DNA of 64,000 nt from Salinibacter ruber DSM 13855 (GTDB lineage: Bacteria > Bacteroidota > Rhodothermia > Rhodothermales > Salinibacteraceae): assembly GCF_000013045.1 (NCBI RefSeq), contig NC_007677.1:372001-436000 (forward strand), in the 5' to 3' direction. Numbering within the stretch: the stretch's first letter is position 1; every line of letters begins with the position of its first letter. The notes under the pieces were generated by a model that was not told where the DNA came from, made no database searches, and saw nothing but the letters and a program-made list of their open reading frames with translations. This document shows positions 8,669-17,187 of the stretch, piece by piece. Both the position numbers and the translations under genes were made by a program.

Positions 8669-9445
8669 ATGCCCCACTCTATTCTTCCAACATACTCAGC
8701 GCTTTTTGGCGAGACGGTCCGTCGACTGGGACTGTGTGTCGGGGGGCTGGCTCTGGGGATTTCCCTCTCCGCCCCTGAGGCTGGGCACGCACAGGGGGCG
8801 ACCTCGAATGAGGGGGACCCGGTGATTGTCGACAACTTTGAAGACGACGCGCCGGGGACGTTTCCCGACGGATGGGTGTTCGTGAAGTCGGATGAGAACA
8901 TCCAGTCGTACGAGGAGAGCCGCGATCCGGGCGAGACCGTGGAGGTGCGGGAGGAGAACGGGAACCGCTACGTCCAGCTCATCACAGATGGGGAGGCGCT
9001 GCGGTACACGAAGCGAAACGGCGTCGATTTCGAATGGAACCTGAAGGATCATCCCCGCCTCAAGTGGCGCTGGCGGGCCCGCAAGCTGCCGGAGGGCGCC
9101 AGCGAACGGGACCAAAACGACACGGGGGGCGCGGTGTACGTGACGTTCGGGTCGGACTGGCTGGGGCGGCCGAAGAGCATCAAGTACACCTACAGCTCCT
9201 CCCTGCCGGTGGGCACGACCGTCTCCTTTGGCCCGCTGAAGGTCATCGTCGTCGACTCGGCCCGCGAGCCGCGCACGGGCGAGTGGGAGACGGTCCAGCG
9301 GCGCATCCGGGACGACTACCGGCAGGTGTTTGGCGAGGATCCCCCCGATCGCCCGGTGTCGATCACGCTGTGGAGCGACTCGGACACCACCGGTGACGAG
9401 GCAAAGGTCGACGTCGACGACATCGAATTGCTTCCGCCCCGGTGA
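8669..9445 (+). CDS. Secreted DUF3047 domain protein
   Basis: A 258-residue exported protein of unknown function. The start at 8669 gives a Sec signal peptide (basic MPHSILPTYSALFGETVRR, hydrophobic core, cleavage near GHAQG). The mature part fits DUF3047: VIVDNFEDDAPGTFPDGW, then DHPRLKWRWRARKLPEG, GGAVYVTFGSDW and KYTYSSSLPVGTT, and a C-terminal SITLWSDSDTTGDEAKVDV that looks like a calcium- or carbohydrate-binding jelly-roll edge. DUF3047 is known as a beta-sandwich-type periplasmic family without assigned activity. The longer in-frame extension upstream to 8489 lacks any signal peptide and is ignored. It is followed 95 bp later by a glycosyltransferase-like gene. Confidence 0.8.
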   Translation: MPHSILPTYSALFGETVRRLGLCVGGLALGISLSAPEAGHAQGATSNEGDPVIVDNFEDDAPGTFPDGWVFVKSDENIQSYEESRDPGETVEVREENGNRYVQLITDGEALRYTKRNGVDFEWNLKDHPRLKWRWRARKLPEGASERDQNDTGGAVYVTFGSDWLGRPKSIKYTYSSSLPVGTTVSFGPLKVIVVDSAREPRTGEWETVQRRIRDDYRQVFGEDPPDRPVSITLWSDSDTTGDEAKVDVDDIELLPPR

Positions 9446-9540
9446 GGCTCCACGTGGCCGGTCGCGAGACATGAACCAATCGACGGGGCCCGCGTCTTGA
9501 AGAGCATGTCCCGTCGAATCAGCTTGCCCTTTCTGTCTTC

Positions 9541-10545
9541 ATGTCCTCCCCCCGCGAAGGCTACGTCCTTCACAGCTACGGCCCCGATCGATACGTGAAG
9601 CACGTCGTGGCGTCGGTCCACACGCTTCGTCGGCACGATCCCGACCGGCCCGTGGCCCTCTTTTGCCCGGAGCACCACCGGGCCCTGCTGGAGCGTCGGG
9701 GGCTGGATGCGCACTTCGACGTGCTCGAGGACCTGCCCCGAGAGCACCGGTCGATCGTCGGGTTCAAGCACCATCTCCATCGCTTCAAGGCCTTCGAGCG
9801 GTCGCTCTTCGTGGACGCGGACATCATATGGTGCCGCAACCCGGATCCCCTCTGGCGGCAGTTCTCGGCCTTCCCGTTTACCGCCACCGGCCTGCAGAAC
9901 GCCGACCATTTTTTTGGGGGGCCGAAGGGGCTCGGGGTCGTCGTCGACGTGCTGCTGGGGCGCCGCCGCCGCACGCTACGTCGGCTTGGCCTTACCCAAC
10001 TGCCGCGCGTGCAGGCAGGCATGATCTACGCCCAGGACGACGCCTGCACCCGAGAGGTCGACGCGGCGGCCGCGTCCTTTCTCGATCGGGTGGGCAAGAC
10101 GCACTTCCGGAGCCGGCTCGACGAAGGGCGCAGTGAGGAGACCTGCGAGTGGAGCATCGCCCTGGCCATGAGCAAGCTCGACCTGCACGTATTTCCGTGG
10201 CTGCAGGGGCGCAACAGCCCGCAGCTCGACTACATCGACAGCCTGACCGACCACGACCCGGACTTCAAGGAGGTGTCGTATCGCCTCTACACCAACCGGT
10301 TCGTGTACAGCCTCCGCGGCATTTCGAACACGTCGCTGCGCAACGCCCTGCTGAGGGGGGCCGAGTCGTTGCCGAGGGCCGGCGAATACATGGAGGTGAC
10401 GCCCTACGCCCTTCACTTCGGGTGGCTCCACCAGAAAGAGACGTTTCGGGACTTCACCGAGCGCACCTGGGCCCGGCTCGCCGAGGAGCGCACCCGGCCC
10501 CGACAGGTGACGCCCCAAAACCCGGACTCGGCGTCCGCGGAGTGA
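9541..10545 (+). CDS. Glycosyltransferase-like protein, GT-A fold
   Basis: A 334-residue cytosolic protein that looks like a GT-A nucleotide-sugar transferase. After an N-terminal strand (EGYVLHSYGPDRYVKHVVAS) comes the metal-binding D-x-D motif in SLFVDADIIWC at about residues 92-96, directly after the KHHLHRFKAFERS helix, as in GT8-like enzymes. A downstream VQAGMIYAQDD is the usual acceptor-side strand. The rest of the sequence is divergent, so the sugar and acceptor are unknown. It has its own short 5' spacing and is followed by a DUF4385 gene with a clear ribosome binding site. Alternative: a generic capsular/surface glycan transferase. Confidence 0.7.
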   Translation: MSSPREGYVLHSYGPDRYVKHVVASVHTLRRHDPDRPVALFCPEHHRALLERRGLDAHFDVLEDLPREHRSIVGFKHHLHRFKAFERSLFVDADIIWCRNPDPLWRQFSAFPFTATGLQNADHFFGGPKGLGVVVDVLLGRRRRTLRRLGLTQLPRVQAGMIYAQDDACTREVDAAAASFLDRVGKTHFRSRLDEGRSEETCEWSIALAMSKLDLHVFPWLQGRNSPQLDYIDSLTDHDPDFKEVSYRLYTNRFVYSLRGISNTSLRNALLRGAESLPRAGEYMEVTPYALHFGWLHQKETFRDFTERTWARLAEERTRPRQVTPQNPDSASAE

Positions 10546-10587
10546 GACGGGACCCAGGACGTGCACGCAACGAGGAGGTCTGGATCC

Positions 10588-11052
10588 ATGGCAGGCGCGT
10601 ACGAGACTGACTTCCGGGCCCACCCGGAGGCCTACCGGTACGATTCCAGCGAGCAGGGCGTGTTCAAGGTCCAGCCGTACAAGGACGAGCTGCTTCCGGA
10701 CTGGGGCTTCAAGGACGAGGCCGCCGCGGAGGCCGCGGTGGAGGCCCTCCGGGAGGCCTACGAACGGTACCGGGCCGCGGACGACTTCGTGGGCATGGAC
10801 ATGGCACGGAAGTACCTGCAGATGGGCTTCACGCGGGCCATGCGGTACGCAAAGTATCCGGGCGGGCGAAAGTATGAAGACGACGGCACCGAGCGGGAGC
10901 CCGAGCAGTGGGCCGATCCCGAGAAGCGGGCGGCGGCCGTCGTCTTTCGGAACGCGTGGCAGGCCCTCACGGACGATCCCGCGTACGAGCGCCTGAAAGA
11001 ACACCACCAGAACGAGGTATACGATCCGGCCGCGAGTCCGATGGTGGATTGA
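10588..11052 (+). CDS. DUF4385 domain protein
   Basis: A 154-residue cytosolic protein matching DUF4385 along its length: YRYDSSEQGVFKVQPYKDEL, then DFVGMDMARKYLQMGFTRAM and YPGGRKYEDDG. The start was set by an AGGAGGT ribosome binding site at 10572-10578, nine bases before ATG, one of the few good Shine-Dalgarno sequences in this window; an upstream in-frame GTG at 10561 lies before that site and is rejected. The family has no known activity; members are found in bacteria, phages and some eukaryotes. Nothing in the neighbourhood suggests a function. Confidence 0.85.
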   Translation: MAGAYETDFRAHPEAYRYDSSEQGVFKVQPYKDELLPDWGFKDEAAAEAAVEALREAYERYRAADDFVGMDMARKYLQMGFTRAMRYAKYPGGRKYEDDGTEREPEQWADPEKRAAAVVFRNAWQALTDDPAYERLKEHHQNEVYDPAASPMVD

Positions 11053-11122
11053 GGGGAGAGAGTTGAGGGTTGGAGGGGTGAGGATTGGAGAGGTGGGCGG
11101 ACACGATGAAAGTGAGACAGTG

Positions 11123-12013
11123 ATGGAGAGCGATCCCACGAACCATTGCTCGGTGTCTCTTGAGCGGCACTGGGTCGACCGTGAAGGGGTGCGACTGCAT
11201 GTGCGGGCGGCGGGCCCCGAGGACGGCCCGCTCGTCGTGCTCCTGCACGGCTTCCCGGAGTTCTGGTACGGGTGGCGCCGTCAGATCCCGGCCCTCGCCG
11301 CGGCGGGCCACCGGGTCGTCGTGCCGGACCAGCGCGGCTACAACCACAGCGACGCGCCGCGGGCCGTCGCCGCCTACGACCTGGACCGTCTCGTGGACGA
11401 CGTGTGCGCGGTCGTCGACGCCACGGGCCGGGCTCGCGCCTCGGTCGTGGGGCACGACTGGGGCGCAATGGTGGCGTGGCACCTGGCCCACGCCCGCCCG
11501 GAGCGCCTGCGGCGCCTCGCGGTGCTCAACGTGCCCCATCCGCACGTCTTTCGGGACACGCTCCGCACGAGCCCCACCCAGCTGCTGCGGAGCACGTACG
11601 CGCTGTTCTTTCAGGTGCCCGGCCTGCCGGAGTGGCTGCTCGGGCGCAACGACGGCCAGGGCCTTGCCACGATGCTCCGGTGGAGCGGGCGCCCCGACAC
11701 GTTTGCCGACGCGGACCTCGCGGCCTACCGCCGGGCGTGGCGCCGGCCGGGCCGGCTTCGGGGCATGCTCAACTGGTACCGGGCCGCAGGCCGCCGAGCA
11801 CTGCGCAGTACTCCGCCGTCCGGGGCCGTCGACGTGCCGGCGCTCGTGGTGTGGGGCGCCCAGGACATCGCCCTCAGCCGGCAGATGGCGGCCCCCAGCG
11901 CCGCGATGTGTGCCGACGGGCGCCTCCGGATCATCGACGACGCCACCCACTGGGTGCAGCACGACGCCCCGGCGACCGTCAACCGGCTGCTGCTCGGCCA
12001 CCTGGAGGCGTAG
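11123..12013 (+). CDS. Alpha/beta hydrolase, epoxide hydrolase-like
   Basis: A 296-residue alpha/beta-hydrolase. The oxyanion loop is LLHGFPEFWYGW (residues 40-51), the nucleophile is aspartate 112 in VVGHDWGAMVAW, the acid lies in VVWGAQDIALS, and the histidine is in DDATHWVQHDAP near residue 277. An aspartate nucleophile in GHDWG after HGFPE is the pattern of epoxide hydrolases, which open epoxides to diols through an ester intermediate; haloalkane dehalogenases share the nucleophile but normally have other loops. Start chosen at MESDPTN because the upstream in-frame codons come from a purine-rich repetitive spacer (TTGAGG/TTGGAGG units). Likely detoxification or catabolism of epoxides. Confidence 0.88.
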   Translation: MESDPTNHCSVSLERHWVDREGVRLHVRAAGPEDGPLVVLLHGFPEFWYGWRRQIPALAAAGHRVVVPDQRGYNHSDAPRAVAAYDLDRLVDDVCAVVDATGRARASVVGHDWGAMVAWHLAHARPERLRRLAVLNVPHPHVFRDTLRTSPTQLLRSTYALFFQVPGLPEWLLGRNDGQGLATMLRWSGRPDTFADADLAAYRRAWRRPGRLRGMLNWYRAAGRRALRSTPPSGAVDVPALVVWGAQDIALSRQMAAPSAAMCADGRLRIIDDATHWVQHDAPATVNRLLLGHLEA

Positions 12014-12103
12014 GAGCGGAGGGCCATGCGGGTGTAACAGTGCAGGGGCCCGACCCGTGATAGGGGCCCACTCAAGAGTTCTCATTCGATCCGTCCTTTC
12101 CCC

Positions 12104-12421
12104 ATGCCGACCGTCCAAGGCGCAGTAGGGCCGGTCGTCCGGCGGCTTCGGGCCGTGCCGTTCGAGGCCGTCTTCTGGACGGCGGCCCTGCTCGCTGCGG
12201 CCAGCATCGCCCCCCAGGCCTCCGGCGGGATCAACCTGTGCCTGATCGAGCAGCTGGGCCTCCCGTGTCCGGGCGACGGCCTGGGGACGGCCATCGCGCA
12301 CCTGGCCCGTGGGCACTGGACGGCGTCGTGGAACGCGCACCCGCTGGCGGGCCCCGTCGTCGGCGTGCTCGCGGTGCACGTCGTGTCGCTGTGCCGGACG
12401 GCGCCCGCCCCGTCGCACTGA
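12104..12421 (+). CDS. DUF2752 membrane protein
   Basis: A 105-residue membrane protein with two or three helices. The family motif normally reads CPGCGLTRA followed by a helix and W...HPL; here it is LPCPGDGLGTAIAHLARGHW then NAHPLAGP, so the second cysteine of CPGCG is replaced by aspartate. The family is unassigned in function. It lies 36 bp upstream of a TM2-domain gene, a pairing common in Bacteroidota genomes, and the two genes are probably co-transcribed. Confidence 0.8.
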   Translation: MPTVQGAVGPVVRRLRAVPFEAVFWTAALLAAASIAPQASGGINLCLIEQLGLPCPGDGLGTAIAHLARGHWTASWNAHPLAGPVVGVLAVHVVSLCRTAPAPSH

Positions 12422-12457
12422 GCCTCCCATTCTCTCACACCCACCGCTTCTCCGCCC

Positions 12458-12832
12458 ATGTCCAACGTGCTCCGCTACCTCCCTGAACTCGAGGGCGACG
12501 AACAGGTCGAGGTCGCCCGCCTGCTCAACGACATGAGCGACGCGCAGGCCGAACACTTCGCGCGCATCTACCGGTCGCGCCGTCGCGACCCGGCCCACAT
12601 CCTGATTCTCGCAGCGGTGGGGTTTGTCGGCGCCGCGGGGCTACAGCGGCTCTACACGGGAAAGGTTGCCTTGGGGCTCGTCTATCTCTTCACGGGCGGG
12701 CTGTGCCTGATCGGGACGATCTACGACGTCATCAAGTACCAGGACCTCGCCTTCCGCTACAACCGGGACGTGGCGCTGGAGGTGGCCGAGACGGTCCGCA
12801 CCGTGTACGACACAGCGGACGACGGCGCATAG
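12458..12832 (+). CDS. TM2 domain membrane protein
   Basis: A 124-residue protein with a charged N-terminal helical part (residues 1-45) and a TM2 domain: two helices at about residues 50-65 and 72-92 joined by a short turn, with GAAGLQRLYTGKVALGLVYL and FTGGLCLIGTIYDVI. The usual DHFYLG-like turn of TM2 is QRLYTGK here. The function of bacterial TM2 proteins is not known. It probably forms a two-gene unit with the preceding DUF2752 gene. Confidence 0.85.
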   Translation: MSNVLRYLPELEGDEQVEVARLLNDMSDAQAEHFARIYRSRRRDPAHILILAAVGFVGAAGLQRLYTGKVALGLVYLFTGGLCLIGTIYDVIKYQDLAFRYNRDVALEVAETVRTVYDTADDGA

Positions 12833-12847
12833 AATCGTCCCGCCGGG

Positions 12848-14614
12848 TCAGTCCCGAATCTGCAGGCGCTGGCCCGGGCGGATGCGGGTGCCGCTGAGGT
12901 CGTTCCAGGCCTGGAGCTCCCGGATGGACACCCCGAACCGTTGCGCAATCTCCCCGAGCGTGTCGCCCCGGGTCACGCGGTAGGACGTGGGGGCGGAGGC
13001 GGCCGTTTGGGGGCTGGAGGCGGGGGATGCATCGGGCGGCCCGGACGTCGTGTCCGACGGGGCGCGGGCCGTCTCGATCGCGTCGAGCGGGCGCGTGGGG
13101 GGCGACGTGTCGTACTGCACGCGCAGGGGGCGCCGCTGGTCGGCCGCACTAAGGGCGCTCGCGTACTCCTGGACGGGCACCACCAGCCGGTCGCCCGGGC
13201 GGATGATGGCGCCGCTGATGCCGTTGAGCCGCTTCAGCGTGGCGGTGGAGGTGCCGAAGCGCACGGCAATCTCGGAGAGCGTATCGCCCCGGCGCACCGC
13301 GTAGGTGGTGGCCGGCTGCTTCTTCTCGTCCGGCAGCTCGGCGTAGTTCCAGGCGAACCGCGGGTAGCTGCCCAGCGGAATGCGCACGTAGTACCGCTCC
13401 TTGGAGGGCGGCACGCGGCCCCGCCGCAGTTCGGGGTTGAGCGACTCGATGGCACTGCGCGTGGTGTCGGCGAGGCGGGCCACGGTGCGGAGCGAGAGGC
13501 GGCTTCCGTGTATCGGGACGTAGTCGTAGGCGAGCGGCGAGGCCGGCTCGGGCGGGGCGAGGTCGAACGCCTCGGGGTTCTCCATCACGCGGGCCGCGGC
13601 GATGAACATGGGCACGTAGCCCTGCGTCTCGCGCGGCAGGTACTCGTGGGCGTCCCAGTACGACGGGTCCTCGGCGTCGGCCCGGCGGAGCGCGGAGCGC
13701 ACACAGCCGGCCCCACAGTTGAAGCCGGCCAGGGCGAGGTGCCAGTCGCCGAACTCGTCGTACAGGTCGCCCAGGTGCCGGGCGGCCGCCCGGGTGGCCT
13801 TTTCCGGGTCGCGCCGCTCGTCGACCCACGCGTTCACCGTAAGGCCGTACCGCCGGCCGGTGCCGGGCATGAACTGCCACATGCCCACGGCGCCGGCCCA
13901 GCTCCGGGCGTCGGGGTTGAGGCCGCTCTCGATCATGGCGAGGTACTTCAGCTCCTGCGGCACGCCCTCCTCCGCCAGAATGTGCTCGATCATGGGCCCG
14001 TACACCTGCACACGCCGCCGCCAATGGTTGACGTGCTCGCTGGGCTCCTCCTCGAGGGCGGTCGTGCTCTGCTTCACCAACCGGTTCGAGGTCATCGGAA
14101 TCTCGGTCCCCTCCACCTCGGCCTCCGGACGGACGGGGGCGCCCTCCAGAAGCGGATTTTCGACGTCCTCCAGCTCCGCGAACAAGCGGGCCCGGACGGA
14201 GAAAATCTGCCCCCGGGCCAGGAGCGTCGAGTCCGGGTCGCTGGGGTAGCCGTGGAAGCGCCGGTACTCGGCCGTGAGCCCCCCGTAGACCGACCGGACA
14301 GCACTCCGTTCGAGGGCGTCCGGCCGGGTGCGGAGCAGGGTGGCCAGCTCCGCCATGGCCTGGTTGAGGAGGTGGGCCCGGCGCGTACTGTCGTCCGCGG
14401 CCAGGAGCTCCGACTCCAGGGCGTACAGGCGTGCCACCTCCGGGTCGAGGGCGGTGGTGTCCGTGTCCGCCACCAGGATCGTATCCTCGGGCACCCGCTT
14501 CGGCTCGGGCGTCGGGGCGAGCGAAGAGAGCGAGCCGCCGCAGCCGGCGAGCACGAGCAGGGCGAGGCCGGCGCAGCCGCCGCGGAAGAGGGCACGGGAG
14601 AGAACGGTCGGCAT
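12848..14614 (-). CDS. Lytic transglycosylase lipoprotein with two LysM domains (MltD type)
   Basis: A 588-residue envelope lipoprotein that should cleave the glycan strands of peptidoglycan, forming 1,6-anhydro ends. The start at 14614 gives a lipoprotein signal ending in LAGC (cysteine 25); the frame continues upstream but without a signal. Domains: signal, a poorly conserved region to about residue 205, a soluble lytic transglycosylase domain with the catalytic glutamate in AMIESGLNPDARSW followed by GMWQFMPGTGRRYGL, then two LysM modules (YAVRRGDTLSEIAVRFG and YRVTRGDTLGEIAQRFG) that bind N-acetylglucosamine strands, the second ending at the C terminus. This is the MltD architecture. Probably monocistronic. 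Confidence 0.93.
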   Translation of the reverse strand: MPTVLSRALFRGGCAGLALLVLAGCGGSLSSLAPTPEPKRVPEDTILVADTDTTALDPEVARLYALESELLAADDSTRRAHLLNQAMAELATLLRTRPDALERSAVRSVYGGLTAEYRRFHGYPSDPDSTLLARGQIFSVRARLFAELEDVENPLLEGAPVRPEAEVEGTEIPMTSNRLVKQSTTALEEEPSEHVNHWRRRVQVYGPMIEHILAEEGVPQELKYLAMIESGLNPDARSWAGAVGMWQFMPGTGRRYGLTVNAWVDERRDPEKATRAAARHLGDLYDEFGDWHLALAGFNCGAGCVRSALRRADAEDPSYWDAHEYLPRETQGYVPMFIAAARVMENPEAFDLAPPEPASPLAYDYVPIHGSRLSLRTVARLADTTRSAIESLNPELRRGRVPPSKERYYVRIPLGSYPRFAWNYAELPDEKKQPATTYAVRRGDTLSEIAVRFGTSTATLKRLNGISGAIIRPGDRLVVPVQEYASALSAADQRRPLRVQYDTSPPTRPLDAIETARAPSDTTSGPPDASPASSPQTAASAPTSYRVTRGDTLGEIAQRFGVSIRELQAWNDLSGTRIRPGQRLQIRD

Positions 14615-14726
14615 GGAGGTGAAGATGGAACGAGGGAACAGCGGAAGGGGCCGAGGGCAGAATGATGGATACGGAATCCGTGGCCCATCGTCAATGCAGT
14701 GCGTCGGCGCCGACGGTGAATATTCT

Positions 14727-15716
14727 CTACGAGGGCGGACCGCCGGCCGCAGAGGCCCCCGAGTCCGATGCTCGCGTGCGGGCAATCGAGCCCGCCTCCA
14801 CAAAAATGTACCGGATGCTGGGGTGGGCCTTCCGAATGGCGCGCTCCAGCCGATCGACGGCGGCCTCCACGGTGTTGGCGTCGAGGTCGTCCCGGAAGCG
14901 GAGGTCCATGTTCAGGAGGAGGGCGCGAGGGCCCATGTGCATCGTGAGCAGGCGCTCGACCGACGCGATGTCCGCGTCGTCGTGGGCCATGCGACGAATG
15001 TCGTCCCGAATCTCGGGGGCCGCCGCCTCGCCGATCAGGAGCTTTTTGCTTTCCCAGATGAGAAAGGCGGCCACGCCACACAGGATGAGCCCGATGATGA
15101 TGGAGGCGATCCCGTCGATCACGGGCATGTGGAGTAGACTTGCAAGGTGAATGCCAACGAGCGCGACGACGAGGCCGGCCAGGGCGGCGGTGTCCTCGAA
15201 CACGACCGTGAAGGTCGTCGGGTCCTTGCTCGTCACGATGGCCTCGAAGAAGGGCGTGTCGCCGCGCTGCTTCTTGAACTCCTGAAGGGCGGTGCGCAGG
15301 GCGAGGCCCTCAAACACGATGGCGGCGCCGAGGACGACCGTGTTGAGCATGAGGCCGCCGACCGTGACGCCGAGGACGGAGGCGGTGCTGGCGCCGCCGT
15401 GGCCGGGGTCGAGCGTGTGGAGGATGCCTTCGTAGAGGGAGATGCCGCCCCCGAGCCCGAAGATAAGCACCGCGACGACGAGGGTGTAGAAGTAGAGCGA
15501 CTTGCCGTAGCCGTAGGGGTGGTTCTCGTCCGGGGGCCGCTTGCTGCGACGAAGGCCGAGCAGGAGCAGGCCGCCGTTGCCGGTGTCCACGAGCGAGTGG
15601 ATGCCCTCCGCCAGCATCGCGGAGCTGCCGCTGACGGCCGCCCCGAGAAACTTGGTGACGGCAATGGCGAAGTTGCCAAGGATGGCGGCGTAAATTGCCT
15701 TCTTCGACGAGGCCAT
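14727..15716 (-). CDS. Cation diffusion facilitator (CDF) family transporter
   Basis: A 329-residue inner-membrane exporter that exchanges a divalent cation such as zinc, iron or manganese for protons. The start at 15716 (MASSKKAIY) places helix 1 at once; the longer frame upstream is a low-complexity spacer. Six helices are visible; the metal site is given by EGIHSLVDTGNG in helix 2 and DGIASIIIGLIL in helix 5 (the paired H/D and D positions). A cytosolic domain of about 100 residues follows (from WESKKLLIG), with an acidic regulatory surface. The HPYGYGKSLYFY loop groups it with the ZnT9/YdfM-like branch rather than with FieF. Substrate metal is not decided by sequence. Confidence 0.9.
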   Translation of the reverse strand: MASSKKAIYAAILGNFAIAVTKFLGAAVSGSSAMLAEGIHSLVDTGNGGLLLLGLRRSKRPPDENHPYGYGKSLYFYTLVVAVLIFGLGGGISLYEGILHTLDPGHGGASTASVLGVTVGGLMLNTVVLGAAIVFEGLALRTALQEFKKQRGDTPFFEAIVTSKDPTTFTVVFEDTAALAGLVVALVGIHLASLLHMPVIDGIASIIIGLILCGVAAFLIWESKKLLIGEAAAPEIRDDIRRMAHDDADIASVERLLTMHMGPRALLLNMDLRFRDDLDANTVEAAVDRLERAIRKAHPSIRYIFVEAGSIARTRASDSGASAAGGPPS

Positions 15717-15916
15717 GTTGGTTTGGGCGCAGGGGAAGAATGCGTGGGCGTGAAGAGTGTAGGGGAGGAGAGCGCAGGAATGAAGAGTGAGAGAGTGCGA
15801 CGAGGGCCCGGCGGCGTGCGAGACGGCCAGGGTCCCGCGTGCTCCCGTGCTTCCACGCCCCCGCGCTCTCAATCCAGTTCGTAGGGAGCGGTTCGTCCCG
15901 TGAAGGAGCAACGCAC

Positions 15917-16060
15917 TCAACCCGCTTCGAAGCCCATCTCCGTGTGGCCTCCGTCACAGAGGGGCTTGCTTTCGGAAGCGCCGCAGCGGCAGAGGGCCAT
16001 CCGTGTATCGGCGAGGAGCGTCTCGCCGTCGCCCTCGTGGGGGCAGCCGTCGGTGTCCAT
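15917..16060 (-). CDS. Small CDGSH-type iron-sulfur protein (47 aa)
   Basis: A very short gene, easily missed because it is under 60 codons. Reading the minus strand from ATG at 16060 to TGA at 15917 gives 47 residues containing a complete CDGSH signature: Cys24-x-Cys26-x2-Ser29-x3-Pro33-x-Cys35-Asp36-Gly37-Gly38-His39. This pattern binds a [2Fe-2S] cluster with three cysteines and one histidine in mitoNEET-type proteins, and the flanking residues (MALCRCGASESKPLC, TEMGFEA) are also family-like. The usual single-motif bacterial protein is 60-80 residues, so the N-terminal part is reduced here. It lies 126 bp after the ABC ATPase stop and may belong to that transcript. A longer start using the GTG just before the ATG adds one residue only. 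Confidence 0.85.
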   Translation of the reverse strand: MDTDGCPHEGDGETLLADTRMALCRCGASESKPLCDGGHTEMGFEAG

Positions 16061-16186
16061 CACAGGGGGGGGTGTGAAGGCCAAGAGAATTGGTGCCGGT
16101 GGTACGAAGGGGGAGAAGAGGCGTTCGCCGGATGTCCGAGACCAGGTGTCGCCGGGAGGTCGCCCGGGCGCTCCTGTCGGCCTCGG

Positions 16187-16879
16187 CTACGAGCGGGCGG
16201 CCGCGTCGGCCCGGAGATACCCCATCTCCACGAGCTGGTCGTGGAGGGGGGCGTCGCCGTCGAGCGGAACGCACTGCTTCTGCCACAGGACGTACGCGTC
16301 GTCGGCGAGCGGTGTCACGTGCTGGTGGTAGTGGTCGGTGAGGAGGACGCCGGTCCCCTGTGCGGCCGCTTCCTCAATGCGCCGACCGATGGCGTCGATT
16401 AGGAGGGGCTCCACGCCCGTGAAGGGCTCGTCGAGCAGGACGTAGTCGCGCTCCAGCCCCAACACGATCGCGACTTCCAGAAGCCGCCGCTCGCCCCCGG
16501 AGAGGGTCCGCACCGTCCGGGTGGGGGAGGAGGCGAGTTGGTCGGGGACGTGGTGGGACGACAGCCCGGCACTCCGGACGAGGGTCCGCACGGTCACGTC
16601 CGGGGGAAGCATTGACTCCTGAGGCAGGTAGGCGATCGTCGAGAACCGTTTCCATTTCGACTGCTTGTGCAGCCGCGTGCCGTCGATGATGGTGAGGCCG
16701 CTGTTGGGTTGAATCTGCCCGGCGGCCACCTTCAGTAGGGTCGTCTTGCCGCTGCCGTTGCGCCCGAAGAGGCCGGTGATCGCTCCCGCGTGGGCCTTCA
16801 GGTGCACGCCCTGGAGGATGTCAAGGCTCGGGACCCGGTAGAACACCCCATCCAGAATGAGGGCCGAGTCGTCGTTCAT
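16187..16879 (-). CDS. ABC transporter ATP-binding protein
   Basis: A 230-residue ATPase subunit of an ABC system, located on the cytosolic side of the membrane. Walker A is GLFGRNGSGKTTLLK (about residue 37), Q-loop IAYLPQESML, signature TLSGGERRLLE, Walker B DYVLLDEPFTGVE, and H-loop TDHYHQH. All catalytic residues are present. It starts 7 bp after the stop of a 92-residue membrane protein, so these two are translationally linked; that small protein is the only visible candidate for a membrane partner, which is much smaller than a usual permease. The gene is at the end of the BlaI-headed run of minus-strand genes. Substrate unknown. Confidence 0.9.
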   Translation of the reverse strand: MNDDSALILDGVFYRVPSLDILQGVHLKAHAGAITGLFGRNGSGKTTLLKVAAGQIQPNSGLTIIDGTRLHKQSKWKRFSTIAYLPQESMLPPDVTVRTLVRSAGLSSHHVPDQLASSPTRTVRTLSGGERRLLEVAIVLGLERDYVLLDEPFTGVEPLLIDAIGRRIEEAAAQGTGVLLTDHYHQHVTPLADDAYVLWQKQCVPLDGDAPLHDQLVEMGYLRADAAARS

Positions 16880-16886
16880 GGTGGGG

Positions 16887-17165
16887 CTACAGGCAGAAGG
16901 CGAGCGTCAGGGTGAGCGGCTGGACCGCGAGGAACAGTGCCCCGAGCAAAATGACGGGCGGCCGTCGGAGGTTGTCGTACAGCGGCCACACCTGCTTTTT
17001 CCGGAAGCGCCAGTAGGTGTAGCCGGCCGCCGCCGCACTGCCCCAGAACAGAGCGGGCACGAGGGTCGCAGCTAGCGAACCGCCAAAGAGGACGGGAAGC
17101 AGGCCAAAGGCGGCCGCAAACACCAGCGTGTTCGCGAGGTACTTTTGCGCCAGATAGACGATCAT
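16887..17165 (-). CDS. Small membrane protein next to ABC ATPase
   Basis: A 92-residue protein with three hydrophobic stretches (about residues 10-28, 33-48 and 70-92) separated by a basic loop (YWRFRKKQVW). I do not recognise a family. It starts 22 bp after the second S41 protease stop and ends 7 bp before the ABC ATPase start, so it is surely in the same transcript. It could be a reduced membrane partner of the ATPase, or the true permease may lie elsewhere. Confidence 0.7.
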   Translation of the reverse strand: MIVYLAQKYLANTLVFAAAFGLLPVLFGGSLAATLVPALFWGSAAAAGYTYWRFRKKQVWPLYDNLRRPPVILLGALFLAVQPLTLTLAFCL

Positions 17166-17187
17166 GCTGCACAGCGGGGCGGTCGGA

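Noticed and set aside
15839-16402. Plus-strand frame of 187 codons between the CDF and ABC genes
   Set aside because: It is the exact complement register of the CDGSH gene and overlaps the ABC ATPase end; product is valine/glycine-rich without motifs.
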